Position numbers and translations under genes: made by a program. Positions 15,480 to 24,023 of a stretch of 32,987 bases of DNA are shown in pieces. The notes beneath the pieces were generated by a model, which was not told the origin of the DNA, ran no database searches, and saw only the letters and a list, made by a program, of their open reading frames with translations. This DNA comes from Chloroflexota bacterium (GTDB taxonomy: Bacteria > Chloroflexota > Dehalococcoidia > SHYB01): contig VGPF01000027.1 in assembly GCA_016875535.1 (NCBI GenBank), positions 1-32,987 of the forward strand, in the 5' to 3' direction. Each line of letters opens with the position of its first letter. Position 1 is the first letter of the stretch.

Positions 15480-16298
15480 CTAGGCAGTCGGCTCGAACTT
15501 GAAGAGCGAAGCCGCCGTCTTCCCCATGATCGCCTCTTGGTCCTCACGTGGCCGAGTCGAAAGATACTCCCTCAGCAACCGCCACACATTCCCGTAGCCC
15601 TCGCGGGTGCTGCGCGTCGGGTCCGACCCGATCATCACCCGGTTCGCCCCAAACGCCTCTATCGCCATGTCAATGAACGGCGGCGCCCTGCGGATATCGA
15701 ATGGCGGGTGCGTCATCGTCGCCGGGCGGCGCATCATCTCCCCGAACCCCGTCACCTTGATATAGACGTTGGGATACTGGGCAAGCCCCATCACTTTCCG
15801 AAACTCCGTATACGGAGGTTTGGGGTTCTGCTTCTCGCCGCCCAGGCTGAACGTCTCCAGCACAGCGCCGTGCTCCAGCACCATGATGAGATCCGGGATC
15901 TCCTCGAGCATCCTCCGGAACTCGTCCAAAGCATACTGCCGCGTCATCCCGGGACAGCTCACCGGCATCTGCAGCTCCGCCGCCTTCCGCCAGATCGCCA
16001 GTGGGTCCTTCTCGGGCGACCGCTCCTCGGCCCAGAATCGCACGGCGGACATGCCCCGCTTCGCCCACTGCTCCAAAACCGTAGGCGCGTTAGGCTGTGT
16101 CACGTCCACCGTTCCCACAGCCGAGATCCTCCCAGGGTAACGCTTCACGCACTCCAGGAGGTACGAATTATCGAACTCCCCGCGATGCTGGCAGAGTACG
16201 CCCCTATCTACGTCATTCCAGTTCATCAGGAAGATGAACACTTCCACAGGCTCGAACCAGCCCTCGCCTGCGTGGTAGTGCGTGTCAATCGTCAGCAC
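15480..16298 (-). CDS. Amidohydrolase-2 family metal-dependent hydrolase/decarboxylase
   Basis: A 272-residue TIM-barrel protein of the amidohydrolase 2 group. The metal-binding start is IDTHYH (Asp-x-His-x-His type); further candidate ligands are in VLEHGAVLETF and MIGSDPTRSTREGYGN. Such proteins hydrolyse or decarboxylate aromatic or oxo acids. GTG 16298 is preceded by GGGAGAGGG. The 60-base gap from the ThDP enzyme and 110 bases to the hydratase suggest one operon. The substrate is not deducible from sequence alone. Confidence 0.86.
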   Translation of the reverse strand: MLTIDTHYHAGEGWFEPVEVFIFLMNWNDVDRGVLCQHRGEFDNSYLLECVKRYPGRISAVGTVDVTQPNAPTVLEQWAKRGMSAVRFWAEERSPEKDPLAIWRKAAELQMPVSCPGMTRQYALDEFRRMLEEIPDLIMVLEHGAVLETFSLGGEKQNPKPPYTEFRKVMGLAQYPNVYIKVTGFGEMMRRPATMTHPPFDIRRAPPFIDMAIEAFGANRVMIGSDPTRSTREGYGNVWRLLREYLSTRPREDQEAIMGKTAASLFKFEPTA

Positions 16299-16358
16299 GG
16301 TCCCTCTCCCAAAGTCCGGTGGTGGAAGACGGAATCGCTGTCCGGGTCGTCGCCCGGT

Positions 16359-17978
16359 CTAGAAGCCGACCCCTTGAGACGCCCGCGCCGTCGGCTCCGT
16401 CTTCACATTCACCACCGCTGGCCCGTCGAACTTCAGCGCCCGCTGGATCGCGCCCTTGATATCCTTCGGATTCTCCACCCACTCGCCATGACAGCCGATC
16501 GGCGCCATCATCTGGTCGTACCGCAGCCAGCCCAGCTCCCGGCCCACGCTGCCGTACGTCCCTCGCCCGGTGAACCCGGCGTTGTTGCTGATGATCACCT
16601 TGATAGGCAGCTTATGCCGCACCGCCGTGTCCATCTCCATCCCGTTCCAGCCGAACGCTCCGTCGCCCGAAAGCACGATCACCGGCTTCCCTGGGTTCGC
16701 TGCCTGTGCCCCCAGGCCGAAGGGAACGCCCACGCCCATGCAGCCGTGGGGCCCCGCATTCAAGCTATGGCGAGGCTGGAAGAACGGGATCGAATGTCTC
16801 GCGAAACCCAGGATCTCATGCCCGTCCACCACAAGGATGGCGTCTCGCGGCATCACCTCACGCAGCTCCTTGCACAGCCGCAGCGGGTGGATCGGCATCG
16901 CCTCCGAGCTCAGATCGCTATTCTTCTCGCCCCGCGTCGAGTCCTCCCTCCGCAGATGCTCCGTCCACTTCGTGTACAAGGCCGGCTTCAGCCTGCCCTT
17001 TGACTCCTCGCTAAGCTGGTTGATCACCATCTTCACGTCGCCAAGGATGCCCACATCCACATGGCGGTTGTGGCCCAGCTCCTTCCCGTCAATGTTCACC
17101 TGGATGAACTTCGCGTCCGCCTTGAACCTCGGCGCGCGGAGATTCAGCGACATCGCATTCGCACGCGTCCCCAGCACCAGCACCGTATCCGCCTCTCGGA
17201 AAGCCGTGCTCCGCGCCGCGCCGAAGAAAAGCGGATGGTCCTCAGGGATTACCCCTCGGCCCTGCGGCGTCGTGTAGAACGGGATCCCCGTCTGCTCCAC
17301 GAACCTCCGCATCTCGCTCCAAGCCTCCGACCACAACACCCCGCTCCCGCTCAGCACGATGGGGCTCTGCGCCTTCGCCAGAAGCTCCACCGCCTTCCGC
17401 ACCTGCGCCGGGTCCCCCATCGGTCGCGAATCCACTCGATACCCCGTCGGGTACAACACCTTCGCCTCATCCACCTTGCTCATGATGATGTCACCGGGAA
17501 GGTCAAGATAGACTGCGCCCTTGCACCCCTCTTGCGCATGGCGCAGGCCCACGCTTACATACTCCGCCAGTCGGTGCGTCAGCTCCGCCTTGAAGGAGAG
17601 CTTCGTCACCGATCGGAACATCGGCACCTGGTCCATCTCTTGGAAGATCTCGTTCGTCAGGCCGGAAAGCGCAGCCGAGCCTCCCAAACACAACACCGGC
17701 GCGGCGTCCGCCTGGGCATTCGCGATGCCCGTGATCGCGTTCGCCGTCCCCGGCCCGGAGGCCGTCACGCAGATGCCCGTCTTCCCCGTGCATCGGGCGT
17801 AGGCGTGCGCCGCCATCGCCGCCGCCTGCTCGTGCCGCACGTAGTAGCACGTGATCCCCAGCTTCTCCGCCTCGGAAAGGATGGGCGAGATCGGCCCCCC
17901 CATCAGGTAAAAGATAACCTCGACGCCGTCATTCTTCAGCGCCTTCGCGACGATATGTGAGCCGGTCACTTCAGCCAT
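16359..17978 (-). CDS. ThDP-dependent enzyme of the acetolactate synthase / oxalyl-CoA decarboxylase / 2-hydroxyacyl-CoA lyase family
   Basis: A 539-residue three-domain ThDP enzyme. The activating Glu is Glu50 in VRHEQAAAMAAHAYAR. Residues 1-165 form the pyrimidine domain, about 190-325 the central domain, and about 365-535 the diphosphate domain with GDGAFGWNGME (438 on) and NNAGF (465 on). No FAD-specific signature is evident. The gene context, surrounded by CoA enzymes, favours oxalyl-CoA decarboxylase or 2-hydroxyacyl-CoA lyase chemistry over acetolactate synthesis, but this is inference. ATG 17978 with AGGAGG seven bases upstream was chosen over an in-frame start 23 codons earlier. First gene of the minus-strand operon. 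Confidence 0.88.
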   Translation of the reverse strand: MAEVTGSHIVAKALKNDGVEVIFYLMGGPISPILSEAEKLGITCYYVRHEQAAAMAAHAYARCTGKTGICVTASGPGTANAITGIANAQADAAPVLCLGGSAALSGLTNEIFQEMDQVPMFRSVTKLSFKAELTHRLAEYVSVGLRHAQEGCKGAVYLDLPGDIIMSKVDEAKVLYPTGYRVDSRPMGDPAQVRKAVELLAKAQSPIVLSGSGVLWSEAWSEMRRFVEQTGIPFYTTPQGRGVIPEDHPLFFGAARSTAFREADTVLVLGTRANAMSLNLRAPRFKADAKFIQVNIDGKELGHNRHVDVGILGDVKMVINQLSEESKGRLKPALYTKWTEHLRREDSTRGEKNSDLSSEAMPIHPLRLCKELREVMPRDAILVVDGHEILGFARHSIPFFQPRHSLNAGPHGCMGVGVPFGLGAQAANPGKPVIVLSGDGAFGWNGMEMDTAVRHKLPIKVIISNNAGFTGRGTYGSVGRELGWLRYDQMMAPIGCHGEWVENPKDIKGAIQRALKFDGPAVVNVKTEPTARASQGVGF

Positions 17979-18154
17979 CAGGACGCCTCCTAGAGGTAGT
18001 CGCGGGAAGACGCGGTACAGCGTAGGCGCGCTCTGCCCTCCTGTCAAACATCCTGCCGTGCCCGAGCCGAATCGCAGGCGTGGATATGCAAAATGCCTCC
18101 CCTTCGCTGCCCGTCTATTATCTGGCTGCTTCCACAGGGAGCGAAGGAGGCCGT

Positions 18155-18874
18155 ATGGACTACTCGGCTTTTGCGAAGGAACACGAACTGGAAATCACGG
18201 TCAAGGATCGCGTCGCCCTGGTGAAATTCAATCGGCCTCACGTGCGCAACCAGATGACCTATGCCATGCATCGCGGCATCGAGCGCCTCTTGCCTGATCT
18301 CGGCATAGATCCCGATGTCGGTGCCATCGTGCTCACCGGCTCAGGCACCGATTTCACCGTCGGCGGCTCCAACCAGCAGAGCTACAAGACGGTGAAGGGC
18401 TTGGGGCTGGCCGTGGGCGGCGACCAGGGGATGCTGCAGGACGATTACGATTTCACGGCCTTCCCGGAGACGTACCATGTCGCAATCCAGGCCTATCAGG
18501 AGGCAGGGATCACGAATCCGCGCAAGGAGCTGAGCCTGGTGGAACTGCACGATTGCTTCACGATCACTGAGCTGATCACGTATGAGGACCTGCAGATCGC
18601 GCCGCGCGGGAAAGGGACGGCGGATGTGGCGGCAGGGACGTTCACGCTGGAGGGCGAACTGCCGGTGAACCCGGACGGGGGCCTGAAATGCTTCGGCCAT
18701 CCCATCGGGGCGAGCGGGATACGGATGGTGTACGAAGCCTACAAGCAGATCCAGGGCAAGGCGGGGCCGCGACAGATCAAGGATGCGAAGCTGGCGCTGG
18801 CGCACAGCCTAGGCGGGGTACCGGGATCGTTCGCGTGCGGGGTCTCCATCGTCGGGCGCACGGACACGAAGTAA
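18155..18874 (+). pseudogene. Chimera of a crotonase N-terminus and a thiolase C-terminus
   Basis: The 239-residue open frame has two unrelated parts. About residues 1-74 are a crotonase start (VKDRVALVKFNRPHVRNQMT, then AIVLTGSGTDFTVGG). From about 77 on it is the C-terminal half of an SCP-x/lipid-transfer type thiolase: VKGLGLAVGGDQGMLQDDYD, LVELHDCFTITELITYEDL and CFGHPIGASG. The thiolase half keeps its two His/Cys segments but lacks the N-terminal half with the nucleophilic Cys; the crotonase half lacks its glutamates. An in-frame deletion between two genes is the likely origin. GAAGGAGG precedes ATG 18155, and TATTAT is at 18116, so it may be expressed. Neither activity is expected. Confidence 0.7.
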
Positions 18875-18895
18875 CCGGCTCCGCAATGGAGTAAG

Positions 18896-18972
18896 TGGTG
18901 CCCCTGGGGTGATTTGAACACCCGGCCAACGGTTTAGGAAACCGCTGCTCTGTCCAACTGAGCTACAGGGGC
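18896..18972 (-). tRNA. tRNA-Arg (anticodon CCU)
   Basis: On the minus strand the acceptor GCCCCTG pairs with CAGGGGC, the D arm is GCTC/GAGC, the anticodon stem GCGGT/ACCGT carries the loop TTCCTAA (anticodon CCT), and the T arm is GGGTG-TTCAAAT-CACCC. Discriminator A and a genome-encoded CCA follow. It reads AGG codons. Confidence 0.95.
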
Positions 18973-19147
18973 TTGCCGGACTCTCACCAGATGCCGAGAG
19001 GGCGGCCTCAGTCGGCAAAAGTCATTGTCGCATCCGGGCCCACAAGGCGCAATGCGGCAGGGGCTGGAAAAACCCCTTGGCGCGAGGTTATACTATGTTC
19101 CACGTTGCGTCAGGGGGAAACAGCAACGCTGGAATGGGTCGTCCGTG

Positions 19148-20167
19148 ATGCGCCACTTCCTCCCCCTTCTATCCGCTTCTTTGCTTGTCCTGTTGACGCT
19201 GGCCGCCTGCACGAGCGACGATGCTTCTGAGCAACCGACCGCCACGGCAACCAGCGCACCAATGCAGGCGACGGCCACACCGACGGCTGTGCCCCCAACG
19301 GTGACGCGCGCGGCGCAGCTGACAGCCGTGCCGCCGACTATCGCCGCCACGGCGATCCCCGCGCCGACGGCGACACAAGCGCCCCCGCCGACGCCGATTC
19401 AGGCGCCGACAGCAACGCTACCACCTCCGGCGACGCCCACACCAACCCCGGCGCCTGCTACGCCTACCGCAACGCTGCGGCCGACGCCGACACCCGCGCC
19501 GACGGCTGCAGCAGCCACGAACCCGCTCGTCGCGGCCTTCGCGCGGCTCTCTACCAGCGTCACCGTGCGGCAGGAGGGAGGCTTCTGGGTCATCACCTCC
19601 AACAGCACGCCGAACCACCCAAGCCCATATTTTCCGAGGACGGATAGTCGCTACCAGGCCTACAACGGGACGAACCTCCAGTATGCCCAGAACCCGAACC
19701 AGATCGTCGCGACGACACTAATCTGTCGGATCCCTGTTGAGCCAGGGCGCGCCGCGTCCACAACCGCGACCCAAGGCGGGCCCATCGGCATCGCCATCAA
19801 CGGCGTGCCGTTCTTCAACCAGTACGCCGCGATGAATGCGCCGCTGACGATGGAGATCAACTCCTTTGACCAGTACGGCGGCCACCCGCAACAGTTCGGG
19901 CAGTACCACTACCACGTGGAACCGACGGCGCTGACGGCGCAATTCGGCAAGGGGGCCTTATTGGGCTATCTCTTGGACGGCTTCCCCGTCTACGGGCCTG
20001 AGGAGAACGGCCGGACGCTCCGCAGCAGCGACCTGGACGCGAACCACGGGCATACGCACGCGACGGCGGAGTATCCGAACGGCATCTACCACTACCACTT
20101 CACCGCAGATAACCCATACCTCAACGGCACGGGCTTTTACGGGACGCCAGGGACAACGACCCGCTAG
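19148..20167 (+). CDS. YHYH-domain lipoprotein with long Pro/Thr linker
   Basis: A 339-residue exported protein. The signal peptide ends in LAAC with Cys21 lipidated. Residues about 29-120 are low-complexity Pro/Thr/Ala repeats that would hold the domain away from the membrane. The globular part has the paired His motifs GQYHYHVEP and GIYHYHFTADNPY, plus GYLLDGFPVYGP and NHGHTH, the marks of the YHYH family, whose function is poorly known but whose His clusters suggest metal binding. ATG 19148 (or GTG 19145) has only a weak ribosome site. A TATACT box at 19089-19094 is a possible -10. It stands alone between two tRNA genes. Confidence 0.86.
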   Translation: MRHFLPLLSASLLVLLTLAACTSDDASEQPTATATSAPMQATATPTAVPPTVTRAAQLTAVPPTIAATAIPAPTATQAPPPTPIQAPTATLPPPATPTPTPAPATPTATLRPTPTPAPTAAAATNPLVAAFARLSTSVTVRQEGGFWVITSNSTPNHPSPYFPRTDSRYQAYNGTNLQYAQNPNQIVATTLICRIPVEPGRAASTTATQGGPIGIAINGVPFFNQYAAMNAPLTMEINSFDQYGGHPQQFGQYHYHVEPTALTAQFGKGALLGYLLDGFPVYGPEENGRTLRSSDLDANHGHTHATAEYPNGIYHYHFTADNPYLNGTGFYGTPGTTTR

Positions 20168-20197
20168 GCCATACGATGACGCAGCGGGGGCAGGGGA

Positions 20198-20226
20198 AAG
20201 ACACCGCAACGGCAACGCGGTATACT
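20198..20226 (+). promoter_or_regulatory. Putative promoter of tRNA-Ala
   Basis: AAGACA (20198-20203) and TATACT (20221-20226) are exactly 17 bases apart, and the tRNA begins 20 bases past the -10 box. Four and five of six bases match the consensus hexamers. Confidence 0.5.
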
Positions 20227-20245
20227 TTTAGAGTTGTCCTGGTGA

Positions 20246-20321
20246 GGGGATATAGCTCAGTTGGTAGAGCACGTCGTTCGCAACGACGGGGTCGGGGGTT
20301 CGAATCCCCCTATCTCCACCA
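20246..20321 (+). tRNA. tRNA-Ala (anticodon CGC)
   Basis: The acceptor GGGGATA pairs with TATCTCC, allowing G-U pairs. The D arm is GCTC/GAGC, the anticodon arm CGTCG-TTCGCAA-CGACG gives CGC, and the T arm is GGGGG-TTCGAAT-CCCCC. Discriminator A and an encoded CCA end the gene. It reads GCG. Confidence 0.96.
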
Positions 20322-20400
20322 TCCACCCCACTCCCTTGGTTCTCAGAGCGAGGCTTCCTCCACGCCTTGAGGCAAGGACGCACCCCAAGCCTGGCCACGA

Positions 20401-22134
20401 CTAAAAGGCCTTGTACTTGTTGACGATGGGGAGGCGACGATCGCGGCCGAAGGCCCGGGGGGTGATCTTCACACCGGGCGGGGCCTGGCGGCGTTTGTAC
20501 TCGTTACGGTCCACTTGGGTCATGACGCGCTTCACGTGAGCCTCCGCAAAGCCCATAGCCAAGAGGTCAGCGTAGCTCTTTTCCTCTTCCACATAGGCCT
20601 TCAGGATCGGGTCTAGGATGCTGAATGGAAGGAGCGACTCTTCTGTGCGCTGATCGGCCTTCAGCTCGGGGCTGGCGGGCTTGGTGAGGATCCGCTCCGG
20701 GATCAAAGCCTTACCCGCAGCCCGGTTCCGATACCTCGCCAGCTCATAGACCACCGTCTTCTGCACGTCCTTGATGACCGCATAGCCGCCCGACATATCG
20801 CCGTACAGAGTCGCGAAGCCCATCGCCAATTCCGTCTTGTTGCCCGTTGCTAAGACGAGCCATCCGAACTTGTTGGAGATGGCCATAAGGATGTTGCCCC
20901 TGATGCGAGACTGGATGTTCTCCTCAGCCACGTTGGCTTCTGTGCCCTCGAACATGCCTCCAAGCATGGAGAGCATCGCCTCGAAGGCGGGTTCAATGCC
21001 GATTACATGGAATTCGATGCCTAAGTTCTTCGCCAAAGCGCTCGCGTCCTCCAAACTTGCTTTGGAGCTGTAGCGGGAGGGCATGCCGATGCCGACGACT
21101 CTCTCTGGGCCAAGGGCGTCCGTGGCGATGCTGGCAACGAGCGAGGAGTCTATGCCTCCCGAGAGGCCTAAGAGGACACGCTTGAAACCGTTCTTGCGAA
21201 CGTAATCGCGGACGCCGGTGACGATGGCCTTGTAGGTCTCAGCGATCGGCTCCAGGGGCGCAGGTTTCTGCGCAGGTAGGGGAGGGCGTTTCGCGGCGGG
21301 AGGCGCATCCAGGGGAATGACAGGGGCGGTGACGCCCTCCGGAAGCGCGCCGTGCTTCACTTTGCGGTGGAGCGGGCTGCGCAGGCGATGGCCCATGAGG
21401 GAAGTGAGGCTCAGATCGGCGACGACCATGTCCTCTTCAAAGGTCTTGCCGCGCGCAATGGCCTCACCATCCGGGTCGAAGATCACGCTGTTGCCGTCAA
21501 AGACCAGCTCGTCCTGGCCGCCGGCGATGTTCACGTAGCAGACGTAGATGCCGTGGTCTATGGCACGGGTGGCGACGAACTTTTCGCGAAAGCCGACCTT
21601 CCCGGCGTAGTAGGGCGAGCCGTTGATGGTGACGATGACCTGCGCGCCCGCGTTCGCCTGGTGAAGCGTCGGGCCGCCGGGGTACCAGATATCCTCGCAG
21701 ATGTTGACGCCCACCGTCACGCCACCGATGTTGAAGACGGGGCAGCTGTGGCCGGCCTTGAAGTAGCGGTCCTCATCAAAGACGCCATAGGTGGGGAGAT
21801 ACATCTTGCGATAGACGCCTGCGAGCTTGCCATCGTGCAGGATGGCCGCGGCGTTGTAGATATCCCTATCGGCATCCACAAAGCCGACGACGGCAGTGAT
21901 CCCTTTGCTGGCCGGAAGCAGGCCCTCCAGGCGGGCGCGGTTATCGGCGATGAACTGGGGCTTGAAGAGCAGGTCCTCCGGCGGATAGCCGGTGATGGTC
22001 AGCTCCGGGAAGGCGACGAGGTTCGCGCCCAGAGACTTGGCCGTGGCGATACCCTGGCGCACCTTTTCGGTGTTTCCATCGAGATCACCGACCGTCATGT
22101 TGATCTGGGCAAGCGCGACGCGGAATGTGGACAC
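20401..22134 (-). CDS. nadE: Glutamine-dependent NAD+ synthetase
   Basis: A 577-residue two-domain enzyme that makes NAD+ from nicotinic acid adenine dinucleotide, ATP and glutamine. The N-terminal nitrilase-type glutaminase has its triad at about Glu44 (AFPELTITGYPPED), Lys110 (YRKMYLPTYGVFDE) and Cys146 (GVNICEDIWYPGG). The C-terminal synthetase has the ATP pyrophosphatase loop LGLSGGIDSSLVAS (about 322-335) and KPASPELKADQRTEESL. GTG 22134 is preferred because AGGTGA lies five bases upstream; a GTG three codons earlier is also possible. Divergent from the aldehyde dehydrogenase relic. Confidence 0.95.
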   Translation of the reverse strand: MSTFRVALAQINMTVGDLDGNTEKVRQGIATAKSLGANLVAFPELTITGYPPEDLLFKPQFIADNRARLEGLLPASKGITAVVGFVDADRDIYNAAAILHDGKLAGVYRKMYLPTYGVFDEDRYFKAGHSCPVFNIGGVTVGVNICEDIWYPGGPTLHQANAGAQVIVTINGSPYYAGKVGFREKFVATRAIDHGIYVCYVNIAGGQDELVFDGNSVIFDPDGEAIARGKTFEEDMVVADLSLTSLMGHRLRSPLHRKVKHGALPEGVTAPVIPLDAPPAAKRPPLPAQKPAPLEPIAETYKAIVTGVRDYVRKNGFKRVLLGLSGGIDSSLVASIATDALGPERVVGIGMPSRYSSKASLEDASALAKNLGIEFHVIGIEPAFEAMLSMLGGMFEGTEANVAEENIQSRIRGNILMAISNKFGWLVLATGNKTELAMGFATLYGDMSGGYAVIKDVQKTVVYELARYRNRAAGKALIPERILTKPASPELKADQRTEESLLPFSILDPILKAYVEEEKSYADLLAMGFAEAHVKRVMTQVDRNEYKRRQAPPGVKITPRAFGRDRRLPIVNKYKAF

Positions 22135-22280
22135 GCTGGTCACCTGTGACCCCGATCCCGGAGGGGAAAGACGTTTCGACGATTATACCAGGGGCAGCTG
22201 ACGGCCTCACCATCCGAATCTCCAGGCGAGCCCGCTTCCCGCCAGGTGTAGACTTCACGTAAGGGGAGAAGGAGGTGCGT

Positions 22281-22593
22281 ATGGCAAACAAGAACTACAT
22301 CGGCGGCAGGTGGGTGACAACAGAGGCGGTCTTCCCCAGCATCAACCCGGCAAACACGGACGATGTGCTCGGCGAATTCCCGGCATCGTCGGGGCGGGAG
22401 GCCATCAGGCAGTCCAAGCGGCGCGGGAGGCATTTCCCGCCTGGCGGAAGCTCTCGCGGATCAATCGCGGTGAGTTCATTGACGCCTTCGCGCAGCTGGC
22501 GAAATCGCGGACGGAATTGCTCGCACGCCTTCTGGCGAGAGAGTCGGCACGAGCCTGAGTGAGGCCCGCGCGGATGCTATCGAGGGCATCCGG
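22281..22593 (+). pseudogene. Aldehyde dehydrogenase, N-terminal relic with frameshifts
   Basis: After a strong AAGGAGG site, ATG 22281 begins NYIGGRWVTTEAVFPSINPA, the standard start of an NAD-dependent aldehyde dehydrogenase. Near 22411 the homology moves to another frame (AVQAAREAFPAWRKLSRINR), and near 22548 it moves again (GTSLSEARADAIEGIR), ending by 22593. Only about 100 of the usual 480 residues remain, and the NAD-binding and catalytic parts are gone. Two frame changes plus truncation make this a dead fragment. Confidence 0.82.
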
Positions 22594-22633
22594 GTCCCGG
22601 GGCATAGAAGGCCCCAAGAGGCTATATTGTTGA

Positions 22634-22662
22634 TTGACTTGGTAAACAATCATTGGTAGAAT
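22634..22662 (+). promoter_or_regulatory. Strong promoter with overlapping inverted repeat, before the SufT-like gene
   Basis: TTGACT (22634-22639) and TAGAAT (22657-22662) are 17 bases apart; each matches five of six consensus bases. The inverted repeat TGATTG (22631-22636) and CAATCA (22647-22652) overlaps the -35 and spacer, a placement suited to a repressor. Transcription would start near 22669, about 60 bases before the gene. Confidence 0.6.
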
Positions 22663-22727
22663 GGCTCCGACTCAGGGGAAAGTCTGTGCTATCATGCTCG
22701 TTGCCCCCGGAGCCTAAGGAGACAGCC

Positions 22728-23036
22728 ATGTCCGCCGTGACAAAAGACCAGGTCCTCGAACGCCTCAAAGAGGTCTTTGACCCAGAGATCCCCTACAACA
22801 TCGTTGATCTGGGGCTTGTCTACGACGTGACGGTGAAGGACAACAAGACCGTTGATGTGACGATGACGCTCACGTTCCCCGGCTGCGGCATGGGGCCGTA
22901 TATCGCCAACAACGTCCGTGAAAAGATTTTGGAAATCGAAGGGATCGAGGATGCGAACGTAGAGATGACGTTCGACCCGCCGTGGAGCCCGGACAAGATT
23001 TCACCCTCGGTCAAACAAGAGCTCGGCATCGAGTAA
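22728..23036 (+). CDS. MIP18/DUF59 family protein, SufT/PaaD-like iron-sulfur assembly factor
   Basis: A 102-residue single-domain protein with the family core DPEIPYNIVDLGLVYDVTV and TFPGCGMGPYI; the Cys in FPGCGM is the conserved one of this family. Members help mature iron-sulfur proteins or deliver substrates for the PaaD-type role. The downstream Mrp-like ATPase, 69 bases away on the same strand, supports an Fe-S assembly function. ATG 22728 follows TAAGGAG. The strong promoter and inverted repeat upstream suggest regulated expression. Confidence 0.9.
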   Translation: MSAVTKDQVLERLKEVFDPEIPYNIVDLGLVYDVTVKDNKTVDVTMTLTFPGCGMGPYIANNVREKILEIEGIEDANVEMTFDPPWSPDKISPSVKQELGIE

Positions 23037-23105
23037 GAACAGCCTCCGGAAGCCCTTGGCCCATGGCTAAGGGCTTTTGCTTGCGCAGCGCGATAAGGAG
23101 CCCCT

Positions 23106-23951
23106 ATGCAGCAGCATGACCACGACCACGGGCATTCGCACGGCCCACGGCCGATGCAAGGCCCCGGGCCTGACGCCAAGGCGCGCATCGAGGCGATGAA
23201 GCGTCAATTCGCGCAGAAAAAGCGCATCAGCGAGCGGCTGGCAAAGATAAAGAACAAGGTCGCTGTCTATAGCGGCAAGGGCGGCGTAGGCAAGAGCACA
23301 GTCGCGGTGAACCTGGCGGTGCTTCTTGCTCAACGCGGCAAGGCTGTCGGCCTCCTAGATGCCGACATTGACTGCCCGAACTGCCTGAAGCTCCTGAAGG
23401 CTGATTCTCAGCCGGATGTCATTGACGGGCAGATCACGCCCGCGGTCATGCACGGAGTCAAGGTCGTCTCCATGGCTTCCTTCCAGAGGAACGAGGAGGA
23501 GGCGATCATCTTCCGCGGCCCGATGATCCACAACGCCCTGACGCAGTTCATCGAAGTGACGGATTGGGGCGACTTGGACTATCTCATCATAGACATGCCG
23601 CCTGGGACATCGGACGCCGCGCTGACGGTGATGCAAACCCTCCAGCTGGACGGCTTCATCATCGTGACGACGCCACAGGAGCTGGCCATCCTGGACGCGA
23701 AGCGCTCCATCAACATGATCAAGAAGCTGAATGTGAAGGTCCTTGGCGTGGTGGAAAACATGGCGGGCGACATCTTCGGCAAGGGCGGCGGCGAAAAGCT
23801 GGCCAAAGAGGCAGGCGTGCCCTTCCTTGGAAGCATCGAGCTGCGGAGCGCCTTCCGCGAGCCGCCCAAGCCTGTGGCGCTAGTGGACAAGAGCGCGCGC
23901 CGTGAGCTCGATGCGGTGTTGGACCATCTGAAGACGCCGCAGGTGGTGTAG
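23106..23951 (+). CDS. Mrp/NBP35-type P-loop ATPase, iron-sulfur cluster carrier-like
   Basis: A 281-residue SIMIBI ATPase. The deviant Walker A is SGKGGVGKST (56-65), followed by LLDADID and the Walker B region LIIDMPPGTSDAAL. The first residues are His/Asp-rich (HDHDHGHSHG), a likely metal-binding tail. In most Mrp proteins a CPxCG motif stands before IFGxGGGEKLA and holds a bridging Fe-S cluster in the dimer. Here VENMAGDIFGKGGGEKLA has no Cys; instead a CPNC (Cys90, Cys93) follows DADID, where others have GPS. The cluster site may therefore have moved, or the protein may carry a different metal. AAGGAG precedes the ATG. Probably in an operon with the SufT-like gene. Confidence 0.9.
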   Translation: MQQHDHDHGHSHGPRPMQGPGPDAKARIEAMKRQFAQKKRISERLAKIKNKVAVYSGKGGVGKSTVAVNLAVLLAQRGKAVGLLDADIDCPNCLKLLKADSQPDVIDGQITPAVMHGVKVVSMASFQRNEEEAIIFRGPMIHNALTQFIEVTDWGDLDYLIIDMPPGTSDAALTVMQTLQLDGFIIVTTPQELAILDAKRSINMIKKLNVKVLGVVENMAGDIFGKGGGEKLAKEAGVPFLGSIELRSAFREPPKPVALVDKSARRELDAVLDHLKTPQVV

Positions 23952-23971
23952 CGACTGGTTTTAGTGAAACC

Positions 23972-24000
23972 AAAAGGGCGAGCCTGAGGCTCGCCCTTTT
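23972..24000. terminator. Bidirectional rho-independent terminator
   Basis: AAAAGGGCGAGCC and its exact complement GGCTCGCCCTTTT form a 13-pair stem with a TGA loop. The A and T runs within the arms serve both strands. It lies between the convergent Mrp-like and AccDA genes. Confidence 0.87.
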
Positions 24001-24023
24001 CCGTTCTGTGCGTGGCGGCGGCC

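Noticed and set aside
15369-17003. Long plus-strand frame opposite the amidohydrolase and ThDP enzyme (similar cases at 8925-9872, 17061-17960, 24741-25811 and 27389-28315)
   Set aside because: They are antisense shadows in high-GC coding DNA: Arg/His/Pro-rich, without family motifs, and opposed to clear genes.
22571-22592. Hairpin CGGATGC/GCATCCG as a terminator
   Set aside because: It lies within the aldehyde dehydrogenase relic, where it encodes ARADAIEGIR, and no T run follows.
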